Shown: positions 49,699-60,803 of the stretch, piece after piece | Layout of the letters: each line of letters opens with the position of its first letter | Numbering within the stretch: the first letter of the stretch is position 1 | Assembly (NCBI GenBank): GCA_002914805.1 | Contig: JXTB01000016.1 | Location: 41,014 to 105,013, forward strand | DNA length: 64,000 nucleotides | Origin: Parasponia andersonii | Lineage: Eukaryota > Streptophyta > Magnoliopsida > Rosales > Cannabaceae | Direction: 5' to 3' | Notes under the pieces: generated by a model | The model's input: the letters and a program-made list of their open reading frames with translations, nothing else | The model's database searches: none | What the model was told of the DNA's origin: nothing | Made by a program: the position numbers and the translations under genes

Positions 49699-50368
49699 TC
49701 ATATATCTAAAGAACACGGTCTTTTTATCTTAGGAGCTTTCAAGTCAGTCTGTTCTTGGTTTGTTTCATAATGAGCTTTATCTATCTTTATTATCGAGTA
49801 CATTAATGGAAGCTTAGGTAGATTGCCTTCACCTCTCTTATACTCTATTCTCATAAAAAAGAAACAAGGTATTGAAAAAAAAACAAATAAAAAGAAAAAA
49901 GGGAGACGAAGCCATAACAGAACATATGAGAAGAGGATTTAGAAAAGAAAATGAATAAATAAATAAATAAAAATGCTTAAAACATTGCTAGTATCAAAGC
50001 ACAACATGCCCTTTGACTCAACCCGTATTAATCTGTAATATTCGTGCATATCAGGACCATTTTTGGAAGAGACTAATGGACTTTTCTCCCTCCGCATATA
50101 GTATATGTACTTTGTTTTGATGTTGGACCGACGTGGTAATTTAGAAAATCGACTTAGTTGAATAGATTCCTTTGCTGGAACCTAGACTTCTATACATCGT
50201 ATATATGTTTTATATACGTGTTTTAGCTCATTGTGAACAATGAAAGCCAATGTAGTAGCCGCCATGTTTTACCAATAACACAGAAAAATCATTTAAGGGT
50301 GTGACTGACTCAGCTTAATTGGTAATCACATATAATTTACTGTTAAAGTTGTTCAAATCTCATACCCT

Positions 50369-50417
<49 letters not shown>

Positions 50418-53400
50418 AATATGAACAATCGTAGGAATCACATCAGCCAGCCCCTTTCCTTCTTCCAAATATTTTTCCAATTTACCAGTCTTCCATCTGC
50501 ATGAGAATATTAAAAGCAGGCTGTCTTTTGCCCTATTTTGTTCATCCTTGATCTTTCTCAAAATAAAAATGTTAGATATAAGACTGTGCATAGCCAATGC
50601 CAAGCCAAGCAAATCAGATCTGATTAGTATGTTGGCGATACAGCCAACGTGAAAATTAGTCCCTCTATTAATAATATATCTCAATATTGCATATCATGGA
50701 TCACTCTCTTGAAACTGCATGTGCACACTACCAGATTCATCCAACTAGAGTTGGCAATCAACTTCAACCCTCTTATTTCTGTATTTTTTTTTCCCAAAAA
50801 AAAAATAAAGAAATTGGAGTTAGTACTTATCATACACCGTTTTTGCTTCCTTATTATATTTATCCCATTTTTTAGTTTGTATATATACACCTTCTCTAAT
50901 ATCTATAAAAACCTTGTGCCCGATCTTCTTGGAAACTTCCCTTTGCCGAAGTAGAACATTATAGGAGGATTCCTTCAAAGTTATTATTTAGTGGATTTCC
51001 CAACTATATAGATCTTATATGGTATTGAAAGTGAAAACATAGAAGAAAAAAATATGTATAATTTGTTTTAGGAGATGACAGGGAGAATAACTCTGCATAT
51101 GGACTTTTGAATGTAGAACATGCTCATGCTCAATCCCTTATTATAACAATTCACGATTTGGATTCAAGTGGGACGTGGCATTTGATAACGTTGGACTCTT
51201 CTAATCTCTAGCTCATCTTCATCACATCTTACTCTTTTTGCTTTCAACCCTTTTCTTTCTGTAATTAATAATTGGTATTGAACTTCTTTTTATTATTATT
51301 ATTATTATTATTATTGATTTCATGCTCCTTTTTTCAAGGTTAAGCTTATTTTTAATTTTTTAGTCCGAGAAAAAAAAGAAGCTCAAATTCCTGTTTGATA
51401 TTTAACTTTCAAAATATCCCATATCTGAAGGCTTTAAATATTACATTTTGTCACCATGAACTACTTTTCGTTTTCCCCCTTAATCTGGTCCATGTTCACA
51501 GTTTAACAATTCTATCATGGATCAAAACAGATAGATTTCAAAAAAATTAAAAAGAAACAAAACAAAACATAATTTAGGGTCGCATTTATGGTATTCGAAG
51601 TTCTAAGAACCAAATTGAAACTTTTATTTAAAAATTAAAAAGACTGTTTTTTAAACTTATTCTATAGCTCATAGTAAAAAAAAATGGTGCAAATTATGAC
51701 TCATGTACACAAATAGCTTCTTATTTTAAAGAAAAATGAAAATACTAAAAAGTTCTTTCTTTTTCCCATGAGATATACATTCATGAAATTAGTCATAAGT
51801 TTGAGATTCTAAACTCTTAAAAAATACAAATATTTAGCTTTAAATAAGTACGACCGTAGTCAAAATTGAAGATAGAATCTAAAATTAAAGATGATGACTT
51901 GATCTCGATCGAGTTCAACACTACAAGTAAACTTCTGTATTTTGTGCTTGGCCCATATCGAACTTAGTACTAAAAAAATCAACTTTTGCCTATGAATTTT
52001 TTTGACTCAAATCATTTTTCTTTTATTTTTGGAAGAGGAAATTTGGTGGCTATGAACAACGAGCGTTAGGTAGTAACTTTATTCTTTTATTTTTAACTAA
52101 ATATTTAGATTTCAAAATAGGTTTATGATTAGTGCACTTAAGTATAGATAAAGGTGACATAATAATAAAGGTGTTTTTTGATAAATTATTGGGAGATGGC
52201 CTTTTATCATCAGAAGATCATTAGTTAATAATTATCCTAATAAGTGTAATCTCTCAAAACTAATTGAGTTTTTATAAGGAAATGGTCTTTTTTTCTCTTT
52301 TGTTTTTTTCACTTGATTTGGCTTGGCCATTTTTTTCTCCTCTTTGTTGAATGGTCGTCTATGATTAGTATATTAATTTTATGTATCAATAATTTTATTT
52401 ATTAGTATATCAAAATTGGAGTATACTTTGCCATTTTGTTAAAAAGAAAAAGGAGAAAAGAAAAGAAAATTTTAAATACCGGCCACTTTGCTATAGTGTT
52501 TGAAAGATGTACATCTATTAAATAGGGACTTAAAATTAAGCAATTTTGGTAAGAAGCCCAAGATAACTCAGACTTATGGGACATTTTAAAAGAGGGATTA
52601 AAGTGAAATCTGCATTACAATGGGATTGACCCAATATATATCAAATAATATATCCTTTATTCATCCTTTCTTTGGGATTTGACAAGGATTGTGGCAATTT
52701 GAACTAAAATAACTTTTTTAGTAATATTACAGTATTATATGTCAAGAGTCACATTATTTGGGATCATAAATTTATGACATTTTTATGATTAATCCATGGT
52801 CATAAAATCAATTAGAAAAATTATTTTTCAAAACACTCCTAAAAAAAAATCATTTTGCATTATTTTTCGGTTATTAGTTTGTCAGCATCTTTTATTTGTT
52901 AAATCCTTTTTTATGCTCTTTCATTTTCATACTAGTAGAGTTAGTCAATCTTATTCTTAAAATAAAAGTATTAATTTTGTAAAAAGCTTAAATGAACTTC
53001 GGGCTTTTTTCATGGATAGCAGTTCTAAAAAGAGTTTTAGTTTTCTTAAGAACAGATTGTCAAAACCTGTTATGAATCTAACATCATTCTCTAAAACTGA
53101 TATTAGCCAGTTTGTATTGGGCTTAGTAGGGGCTCCGACTGGACCCACCTCGAATGCCATCTTCCTCCCAATATGTTGGACCTTATATTTCGTTTATGAA
53201 ATGGAAAATGAAAAATGGAACGGAATATGCAATGTTTCATGTTTGTTGGTTGTTCTGGCTTTTTCTTTTCTTTTTTTTTTTTTTAAGTTATATATTTCAT
53301 ATGAAAAGGAATAAAGACTTTTTTCCTCAAAAAAGAAAAAGAAGAAAGAATTAGACTTGAAAAGTACTTCTTTAGTTCAAACTATACCATCATTCACGTG

Positions 53401-54530
53401 AGTTTCACATGCGTTTTCTCGAACTCGTTCAAAGAAATAAAACAAAAATTCATCTAAAGCTTAAAATAAGACAGAATTTTCATATGCAAAGAAAAATTTA
53501 TCTAAGTTAAAAAAAAAAAAAAAAAAAACAGCATTTAGTCCAAGAAAAAAGGCAGGTGCCGACCACCCTATGATCTGGGCCATAAGCCGCCTCCACCGGC
53601 GGAGGGTCACGTTTCTAATTAATTTTGTCACGAGCTTCATGGCTACTTGCACATTAAAAGTCATTGGATGCTTATTTTGACTCTCTTTTTTTACAAAAAA
53701 AATAATAAAGAGAGGGAGAGAAGAAATTTTGGTACTCTGTGTTTTCTCTTTTACTTTTGGGGCTCAGAAATCTGTTGTGACCATACTATCTTTGATTTGT
53801 GCAACGTTAATGGTTCAAAGTACACTATTCTATTAATTACTGTCACTCTTTTTTTTTTTTTTTTCTTATTAAGAGACACCTTAGCTTTAGTTTTCCAAAA
53901 TTTTGACTCAATTTTCCTTTTTTTTTTTTCTTTTTCTTTTAAAACCTGTTTTTACCACCACCAAATCTGGTTGGGTCCCAGTTCCCATATCAAAATTGTT
54001 TTTCTTACTTTTCATAGAAACCACCTATATTGACATATAAAAATCACGTACGGTTGTTTGTTCTGTTACTTATGAGCTCAGCTTTGTGTAATTTCTCTCT
54101 CCCTCTCTCTACACGAAAATTTGATTTCTACCCTTTTCTCTTCATAATGTGGCCAAGCAATGACTTTTTTTACAATTATTTACTTTGCTTATAAATTGCT
54201 TTAAATAACATGAATTTGGGAAATTGGAATTTGGAAGGGCATCATTTTCTTTTTCTTTTTCTTTTTCTTTTTTCCAAACAAGATTAATGGTTAATGGGAA
54301 GTCAAATGTTTAGTACTATTAATATGCCAAATTTAATGTCACATTAATGTGTTATGTTTAGCACTCGAACATGGCAAATTCAAAACAACAAGATAAATCG
54401 TAACATGTAGCAACTGTAATCTTATCATGTTATAGTATATTTGACATAAGTGACGTTGGATTGATAAAAAGGTGTTATCACGAATCTTAAAAATTGATTT
54501 TTGTCTCTAGAAGTGGTGTATATCTATTCA
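49699..54530. other. Intergenic, no gene recognised
   Basis: The first few hundred bases are presumed 3' UTR and flank of the GATA gene. The rest is AT-rich with (AT)n at 50372-50415, (ATT)n at 51291-51315 and several homopolymers. The plus frame at 53012-53314 has an ordinary composition over its first half but no motif I recognise. Confidence 0.55.
50372..50415. repeat. (AT)n microsatellite
   Basis: About 22 uninterrupted AT units. Confidence 0.95.
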
Positions 54531-54619
54531 TCTTACATACATGTATCCAAAGTACGTTTATCGTAAAAACCCGAATCTTACATACATGTATCCAAAGTAC
54601 GTTATTGTAAAAACCCGAA
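54531..54619. repeat. 45-bp tandem duplication across the LTR start
   Basis: TCTTACATACATGTATCC begins at 54531 and 54576. Each unit combines flanking DNA with the first bases of the LTR (GTAAAAACCCGAA), so the junction of host and LTR has been duplicated. Confidence 0.88.
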
Positions 54620-54852
54620 TTTTAGGAAGATAATTTAGATAATTTATCAATTTTTCGGATATAATATTATATGGATTAAATTATAAAAATTTTGTGCACA
54701 ATGACTAAATTGTAATTTTTTAGGGACTAGATTGATAGAAATTTGAAATTTAAGAACTTATGTATAATTTTTAAAAAATTGCACAACCCTATAAGACAGG
54801 GCCACATGCCCTGTCCTTTTCTTTTCTCTGTCTCTTCTCTCTCTTCTCCCCT

Positions 54853-54891
<39 letters not shown>

Positions 54892-56160
54892 GCATTTCTC
54901 GGCCGTGCACTACCAGAGGAGTAGCCGCGTCGCTCCGATCGTCGTCCGCCCGTGCCACCGACCGGCGAAGGTTCCCCGTGCCGCGTCGAACCTCCGCCGC
55001 CCCTCGCCAGCCGCCGTTGACGTCTGGTTCGCCGGATAACCTCCATCGAAGCTGTTGGAGCCGTTTCGGATTTTTGGCCACCGGCGACGATTCCGGCCAC
55101 CATTCGACCCCCAACTGGTCCCGTTGGATTCATCTCGTCTCAAGGATCATTAAGGTATATATATCTCAACCCCATTTTGTCCGGATTGAAAGTTGTTATT
55201 TTTAGATATTTTGAGTTTAAGTTTGACTTTTTGATCCGGCTGTTGGATTGTGTTTTTGTTATCATTTTTGGAATGTACTCGGAAAATGGAGAAGTTTGAT
55301 ATATATATTGTACTATTTGGTGATCAGCACAAAAATCGAGATCAGATGGTCGAGATTTATCTTGTTTTATGTGCCACAGGCCCAGTATGGACCTGGATCC
55401 GAATTAGACAAGTTATATATCTAACTTAGCTATTTTGGTTACTAGGAATTCAGCGAAAAAGTCTGTTTATGGAATTGAAGCTCTGGTTAGAAGTTAGTTT
55501 TTCGCAAAAGGACAATCGAGCGCTTGGAATTGGTTCTCCACCCTCCGGACGATCGTCAATGACACCTTGAGGATTCAATAGAGTGGTATTGCTATTCGAG
55601 CGAAGTAGGGATTCAATTACCTGTATTTTAAATCATTTTCGAATAAAATTTATTTTCTGCAACATATGAGAACAAATGTGATTTTTGGTTTTTCGAATAT
55701 ATGTGATGGGAATTGGTTGTATGAGATATATACTGTATTACTCTGGGAGTTTTCTGAATGCAAGTTATTTTTGGTATATTAAAAATAGGGTCGTATGCTG
55801 CCCATTTTTCTATAAAAACCTAGTATGCATATTTTACCGAAAAATCAGAGCACGATTATTTTCACACTTCAGTTCTGTATTATACGTGTCATATGATCAT
55901 ATATGAGCACCGTGTTAGCATCGTAGGTTACAGTGTGGCGTTGCATGCTCCACCGTTAGTGAAAGTCCGTAAACTTGCGCAGGGTTTTGTTACTTCTGAT
56001 TACCTCCCCATTTGGCAAATGTAGGCAATTCGGTTACCCCTCCAGGTTTGGTAGGTGACACACGGGTGTCCCCTCTGGGTATGGGCTTAGGTATCAGGCA
56101 GGCTGTTAGGCAAACTTAGTGCCATCATCCTGAGTTTCCATAGATGAAAGGATGAGAGCT
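54606..56160 (+). mobile_element. Second copy of the 2.3-kb LTR family, cut by assembly gap
   Basis: Begins TGTAAAAACCC and matches the reverse complement of 16589-18885 in order. Matching blocks are a (CT)n run (54856-54887), a GC-rich CCGCC/CCGG segment (54900-55110), TTTTTGGAATGTACTCGG (about 55264), ACCTTGAGGATTCAATA-like (about 55564), TTCTGCAACATATGAGAACA (about 55655) and the ACACGGGTGTCCCCTCTGG block (about 56060). The frames around the CT run on both strands are translations of this LTR, not genes. The distal part and right end are not seen because of the gap. Confidence 0.82.
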
Positions 56161-56584
56161 NNNNNNNNNNNNNNNNNNNNNNNNNNNNNNNNNNNNNNNN
56201 NNNNNNNNNNNNNNNNNNNNNNNNNNNNNNNNNNNNNNNNNNNNNNNNNNNNNNNNNNNNNNNNNNNNNNNNNNNNNNNNNNNNNNNNNNNNNNNNNNNN
56301 NNNNNNNNNNNNNNNNNNNNNNNNNNNNNNNNNNNNNNNNNNNNNNNNNNNNNNNNNNNNNNNNNNNNNNNNNNNNNNNNNNNNNNNNNNNNNNNNNNNN
56401 NNNNNNNNNNNNNNNNNNNNNNNNNNNNNNNNNNNNNNNNNNNNNNNNNNNNNNNNNNNNNNNNNNNNNNNNNNNNNNNNNNNNNNNNNNNNNNNNNNNN
56501 NNNNNNNNNNNNNNNNNNNNNNNNNNNNNNNNNNNNNNNNNNNNNNNNNNNNNNNNNNNNNNNNNNNNNNNNNNNNNNNNNNNN
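56161..56584. other. Assembly gap (424 N)
   Basis: All bases are N. Sequence left of the gap is LTR; sequence right of it is of quite different character, so the missing part contains at least one boundary. Confidence 1.
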
Positions 56585-57350
56585 GGTGAGTGAGTGCACC
56601 GTTCAATCTTAAGGACGAAGCAAAGAGGAGAAGAACAAACCGAACCGAAACGATGCGTTGTCACATAGATGTCGGTCGACGGCCCAAATGCGACATGTCT
56701 TATCTCGGGCCTATTTGCACTCACCACGTGAAGATGAAATTAAACCCCACAGGCCCGCCACACTCATGATTGATTTTCCCAAGCGCACTTAAATACGATC
56801 CTGACCGTTCACGTGTCTCAGATCGATCAAAGACCTAGTGGGAGTTGGGCCCGAGTCGTCCGTCGACGCCATCATCACCAATGATAATAGCTCCGAAACC
56901 ACAACAAACACAGCGACAGAGATTCCTGGGCTGTCCACTAATACTGGGGCCCAAACAACAGTCACATCCAGTCAGTCACACCGAGGATGTTGGACACTGA
57001 CGTGGCATCAGTCAGTAAGATGACGCCACGTGGACAGAAGGGGCAGTGCCTAGTCACCTGCGGGTCAAGTCGTTCGAACCGACCGCAAAGCTCATGGCGT
57101 GGGTTGTCTCTTAGCTGTTATTAAAAAGGTTTGCCACGCTGGCGGGGAGAGAGAGAGAGAGAGAGAGAGAGAGTATGTAAGTAATCAGGTGTGGTCAGGC
57201 GTAGGTAGCTTAGCATAGGCTCTGTGAAAAAGGATCGACATACTCTAATCCAAACGGTCTGACTTTTTCCATAGTGACAGTCCAGTGTTGTCCGTTACGT
57301 TGTCGCTTTTTGTGCCCAATCTATCGTTATGTCCAAATTGATCGCCGAGT
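56585..57350 (-). promoter_or_regulatory. Promoter-like, GC-richer island, probably for a minus-strand gene in or beyond the gap
   Basis: The base composition is clearly less AT-rich than the surroundings. CACGTG G-boxes occur near 56725 and 57029, with ACGTG cores near 56811 and 56999. Several TGGGCC/GGCCCA site II-like motifs occur near 56681, 56846 and 56948. On the minus strand a TATTTAAG box (near 56790) lies about 150 bases before a pyrimidine-rich TTCTTCTCCTCTTTGCTTCG stretch (56610-56635) that could be a leader. A (GA)n run is at 57147-57173. No coding sequence is visible before the gap. Confidence 0.35.
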
Positions 57351-57717
57351 TTTTAGAAACGACGAGACTCATTATTTATTACTTATTTTTTTTTTAAGAT
57401 GAGGGAAAAATTTGTAACCGCCTATCCAAGTGCAATATAAATTTTAATTGATGAATATTGCTAAATATCTTCATTTAATACGGTCTCGATTTCTTGCAAA
57501 AATTACTTTATTGATTTTAAATCTAGAGAGTAATAGAAAGATATCTATATCTGTCTCAATTTGCCTTCTCATGGTTTTTAAAATAAACTAATTAGTAGCA
57601 TTACTCTGATATTGACTTTTTTTTTGGTTGTGTGTAACACAAGTATAACAAGTTTTTTGCCTTAAAAAAAGTACATAAAATAAAATTTGTTAATAATTTG
57701 CATACAATCGTTCGGGT
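57351..57717. other. Intergenic, nothing recognised
   Basis: AT-rich spacer between the promoter-like island and the dispersed repeat. Confidence 0.5.
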
Positions 57718-58040
57718 GCAGTGGCCCCCTCATTTTTTTTTAACTCTGAATTTATATGAAAATTTTAATTTTATTCTTTATTTGCTCTCTTGAATTTTTA
57801 TAATTATAGTTTTTACCTTTTTATAAAAAAAATTCAATAATGTCCCTGATATGACCCAATAATTTTTTTTAAAAAATTGAACTTTATTTATATTATTTTA
57901 AAATTTGAAAATTTACTTTCATTTTAGATAATTTTTTTTGGACTCACTTTAAATACTCTATTTAAATTTATATTAATTTATGTTGATTAATGTGTTTCAA
58001 AATTAGCAAAAAAAAAACTTTTAGTGTACGTCGTGAAAAA
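57718..58040. repeat. Dispersed repeat, copy 2 (partner at 11740-12085)
   Basis: Same orientation and same block order as copy 1, starting GTGGCCCCCTCATTTT and ending at about GTGTACGTCGTG. It differs by many substitutions and indels. Confidence 0.72.
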
Positions 58041-59170
58041 ATTTTATGGTACAATATTGAAAGTAAAGACTGCTTATTTGATATTTTAGAAATATTTATT
58101 ATCAATTTATAGTTTTTTTTTCATAGCTTAGACAATTATGCTTAGATTGTTACGTAAATTATAATTAGTTTAATATATTTTTCAGCAGTGTTTTCTATGA
58201 GTATCAATGTGGACTTCCTAACAAACAACTGTCGCTTTATAGTGTGGATAATTGTTAACAACATACGATGTTATTTTCCCAATTATATAATATGATAAAG
58301 TAATCTATATTCTTAATGTTGTGTACGACCTGCATGACGTAATACTGATCACACAAGATGATTCGTGTGGCTTGGCCATAGGTTAACTATACAATAAATA
58401 ACCATAATTTAAGGATGAATATGTGACAACGGACTAGTGATCAATACGTAATCCACAGTAAAATAAAAAAAAAAATCCAATCTTTACAGTCTAATTTCAC
58501 ATCATATGTACACCAAATCCTTGAAAGATCCAAATTCAGATTCCATCACAGCTATGGAACACATTATGCCAATTATCAACACAACCCCCCTCCCCAAAAA
58601 AAAAAAAAAAGGTCAAATGCGCGGCTAGGAGTACTTGATTAATTTGGAGACGTAATTAGTATGAGAATAAGTACATTAACCTCTAAAGTCGAAAATAAAA
58701 AGAAAGGGAATAAATAAAAATAGGACTCTTTAGGAAACGGAAAACACATATTTTTCTTGTATTATTTAGATTTTTTGGGGGGGGCTAATGAAATTTGTGA
58801 TAATTAAAATTCTCAGTAAAGACAGACGAAAATAAAGTAAAAAAATTCAAAATAATAGTTTATTGAACATTAATTAGGAAATATTCCTCTCATTTTTCTT
58901 TCCCTAAAATTTTCCCTCATTTTGTTTTCCTAACCCTGAAACAAGCTCCCTTTTAGCTTTATTTGAAACTTGATAGTTTTCTTAGAAAAAAAATTATGGT
59001 GTTATATAGATATTAGTATAAATTGTTTATTTTTTCTTCGCCTATATCTACTTTATATATTTTCCTGGTGAATCAAGTTTCAATATCTACGGACCGTGTA
59101 TGGTGTAAGAGTGTATGATCGTAATTACAAGTGTTTATATCTTCCTCTTAGATACGTTGAAGTGTAAAAG

Positions 59171-59173
<3 letters not shown>
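58041..59173. other. Intergenic, no gene seen
   Basis: AT-rich with A and T runs and a short C/A homopolymer stretch near 58590-58610. No ORF or RNA gene recognised. Confidence 0.55.

Positions 59174-59219
<46 letters not shown>
59174..59219. repeat. (AT)n microsatellite at the LTR insertion site
   Basis: About 23 AT units that end exactly where the gypsy LTR begins, so the element inserted into or next to a TA repeat. Confidence 0.93.
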
Positions 59220-59223
<4 letters not shown>

Positions 59224-59822
59224 ATGGAGGTTTTGTCAACAATAAATTTAGAAAAATTGTGAGATGTGACTTATGTGAAAAGGGTTATCAATCAAAGCAA
59301 ATAAAGAGACAAGAATTTTATAGTGATTCAGCCCCAAAAAATATGAGCCTACGTCCACTGTTTTTCACTATTTTCTCGAGAATTACAAGAACTCAAAATT
59401 ACAATGTGTTGTCCAGAAAAAAAAAGAAGAAAAAATTAAAAAGATTCTCTCCAAAATTCCTCAGCCTCCAAAGATCAGAAAAAGTCCAAGATCCCCTTAC
59501 TGAAACATTGAACTCCCTTTATATAGATGAGCATAGCTCAATGTTCCCAATTGTGAGAATGGATAACTGTACAATCGGGCAATTCAATTTGAGTAACAAT
59601 ATAACTGGGTAATCACTTAAATAAAGTAATTGGTCGATCTTTAAAGAGAAACTTTTGTTTCCCTCTCTTTATAGGTTACCCGTTTGACGAAGCGTAGACT
59701 AGTCTCTTTTTCATTCTGGTTGCACTTAACTTATTCAAAGGAGGTCGCATGTAACTCTTTCAGAAGAGGTCGCACTTAATCTTATTCATACAACCTGATA
59801 TAGGATTTTAGACCGCACAACA
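59219..59822 (-). repeat. Gypsy 3' LTR
   Basis: 604 bp starting TGTTGATGG and ending CCGCACAACA, so the ends are TGTTG/CAACA inverted. No partner LTR is in the window, so the limits rest on the termini and the adjoining polypurine tract. Confidence 0.72.
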
Positions 59823-59838
59823 ATTGCCCCCCAACTCC
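59823..59838 (-). other. Polypurine tract
   Basis: On the minus strand GGAGTTGGGGGGCAAT lies directly upstream of the LTR start at 59822, the expected place for second-strand priming. It fixes the element's orientation as minus. Confidence 0.78.
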
Positions 59839-60240
59839 ATTAGTTCTTCAGGACAAAATGGAGCTTCCTTCTAATGTAAGTGCGAGCTTAAAAAATGCGA
59901 CGTCATGACCTAGACTTGAGACCCTTGAAAAGCCGAAGAGTCGCCAGATCTCAGATCTCACATTTTTCAAGATTACGCGCACCTTTTTCTGACAGATGAA
60001 AACACGGATCGTCTTTTCTAAGAATAATAGCAGAACTCGAGGAGACTTAATGATAGCAATGATGCCAGCTGTCGTCTTAAATCGAATCGTTTCAAATTTT
60101 GAAAAGATACCAATTTAATTTCGGAAAAAATCAAATCTCGTGTGAACTTCGGGCTTTAGATCTGGAAATCAAATACCTTGATCTACGGCTGTGATTTAGC
60201 GATGCTTGAGAGATAAATATCAGAAATTAATCTGCTTCTT

Positions 60241-60803
60241 CATTATAAACTCTCTCGTCTTCCATCTTTCTAAAACCCAAAGTATTTCAGAGTAACTCTT
60301 CCAGCGTTGTTTCGTTCTTCAGCTCGCATAATTACAGTATCTTCTCCGACGAAATTACCACAATCTTTCTGTTTTTGAAGAAAGGTTAGTATATTTCTTC
60401 TCTCCTATTATTTTTCGTCTGTTCTCGAAAAAACTTATTTTCAGTTTTTATTTCTAGGAATTAAAACAAACTGTGGAATCCAAATGACCTGAATAAATCC
60501 CATCCCCTATTTGGATGGACTGGAATGAAAATTTTTCAGATCTCCTTTACCAGTTCGTAGAATAGACTTTTTTTTTTTTTAGATAATGGACAAAGACGAA
60601 CTCGTAAAAGAGTTTTTAGAGTCTGAAATCCTATTTTATTTATTTTTCACGAACTGCTCGAGCAATTTTTATGAATCCGTAGACCGATTAGAAAAAATTC
60701 GATGAGCTTGCTTGTTAATACAATCTTAGGGTGAACCCCCAAAATATATAGCGAAAATCCTTGATGCTCGCATAGGACTAAACCCATCCGTATTTCTTTT
60801 CAG
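60241..60803 (+). promoter_or_regulatory. TATA box, leader and leader intron of the antisense ORF
   Basis: TATAAA at 60244-60249 precedes a C/T-rich leader (about 60275-60384). A donor at 60385 (GAAAG|GTTAG) and acceptor TTTTCAG at 60797-60803 define an intron that ends immediately before the ATG at 60804. The arrangement implies the antisense ORF had its own promoter inside the element. Confidence 0.5.

Noticed and set aside
53012-53314. 100-codon plus frame beginning MDSSSKKSF
   Set aside because: The first 60 residues look protein-like but match no family I know, and the end is a T-run translation. No promoter or splice context supports it.
54743-55143. Several overlapping frames on both strands with Leu-Ser or Arg-Glu repeats
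   Set aside because: They translate the CT/GA microsatellite and GC-rich part of the second LTR copy; no conserved motif and mutually overlapping.
56087-56727. Long frames made mostly of X residues
   Set aside because: They span the N gap and carry no sequence information.
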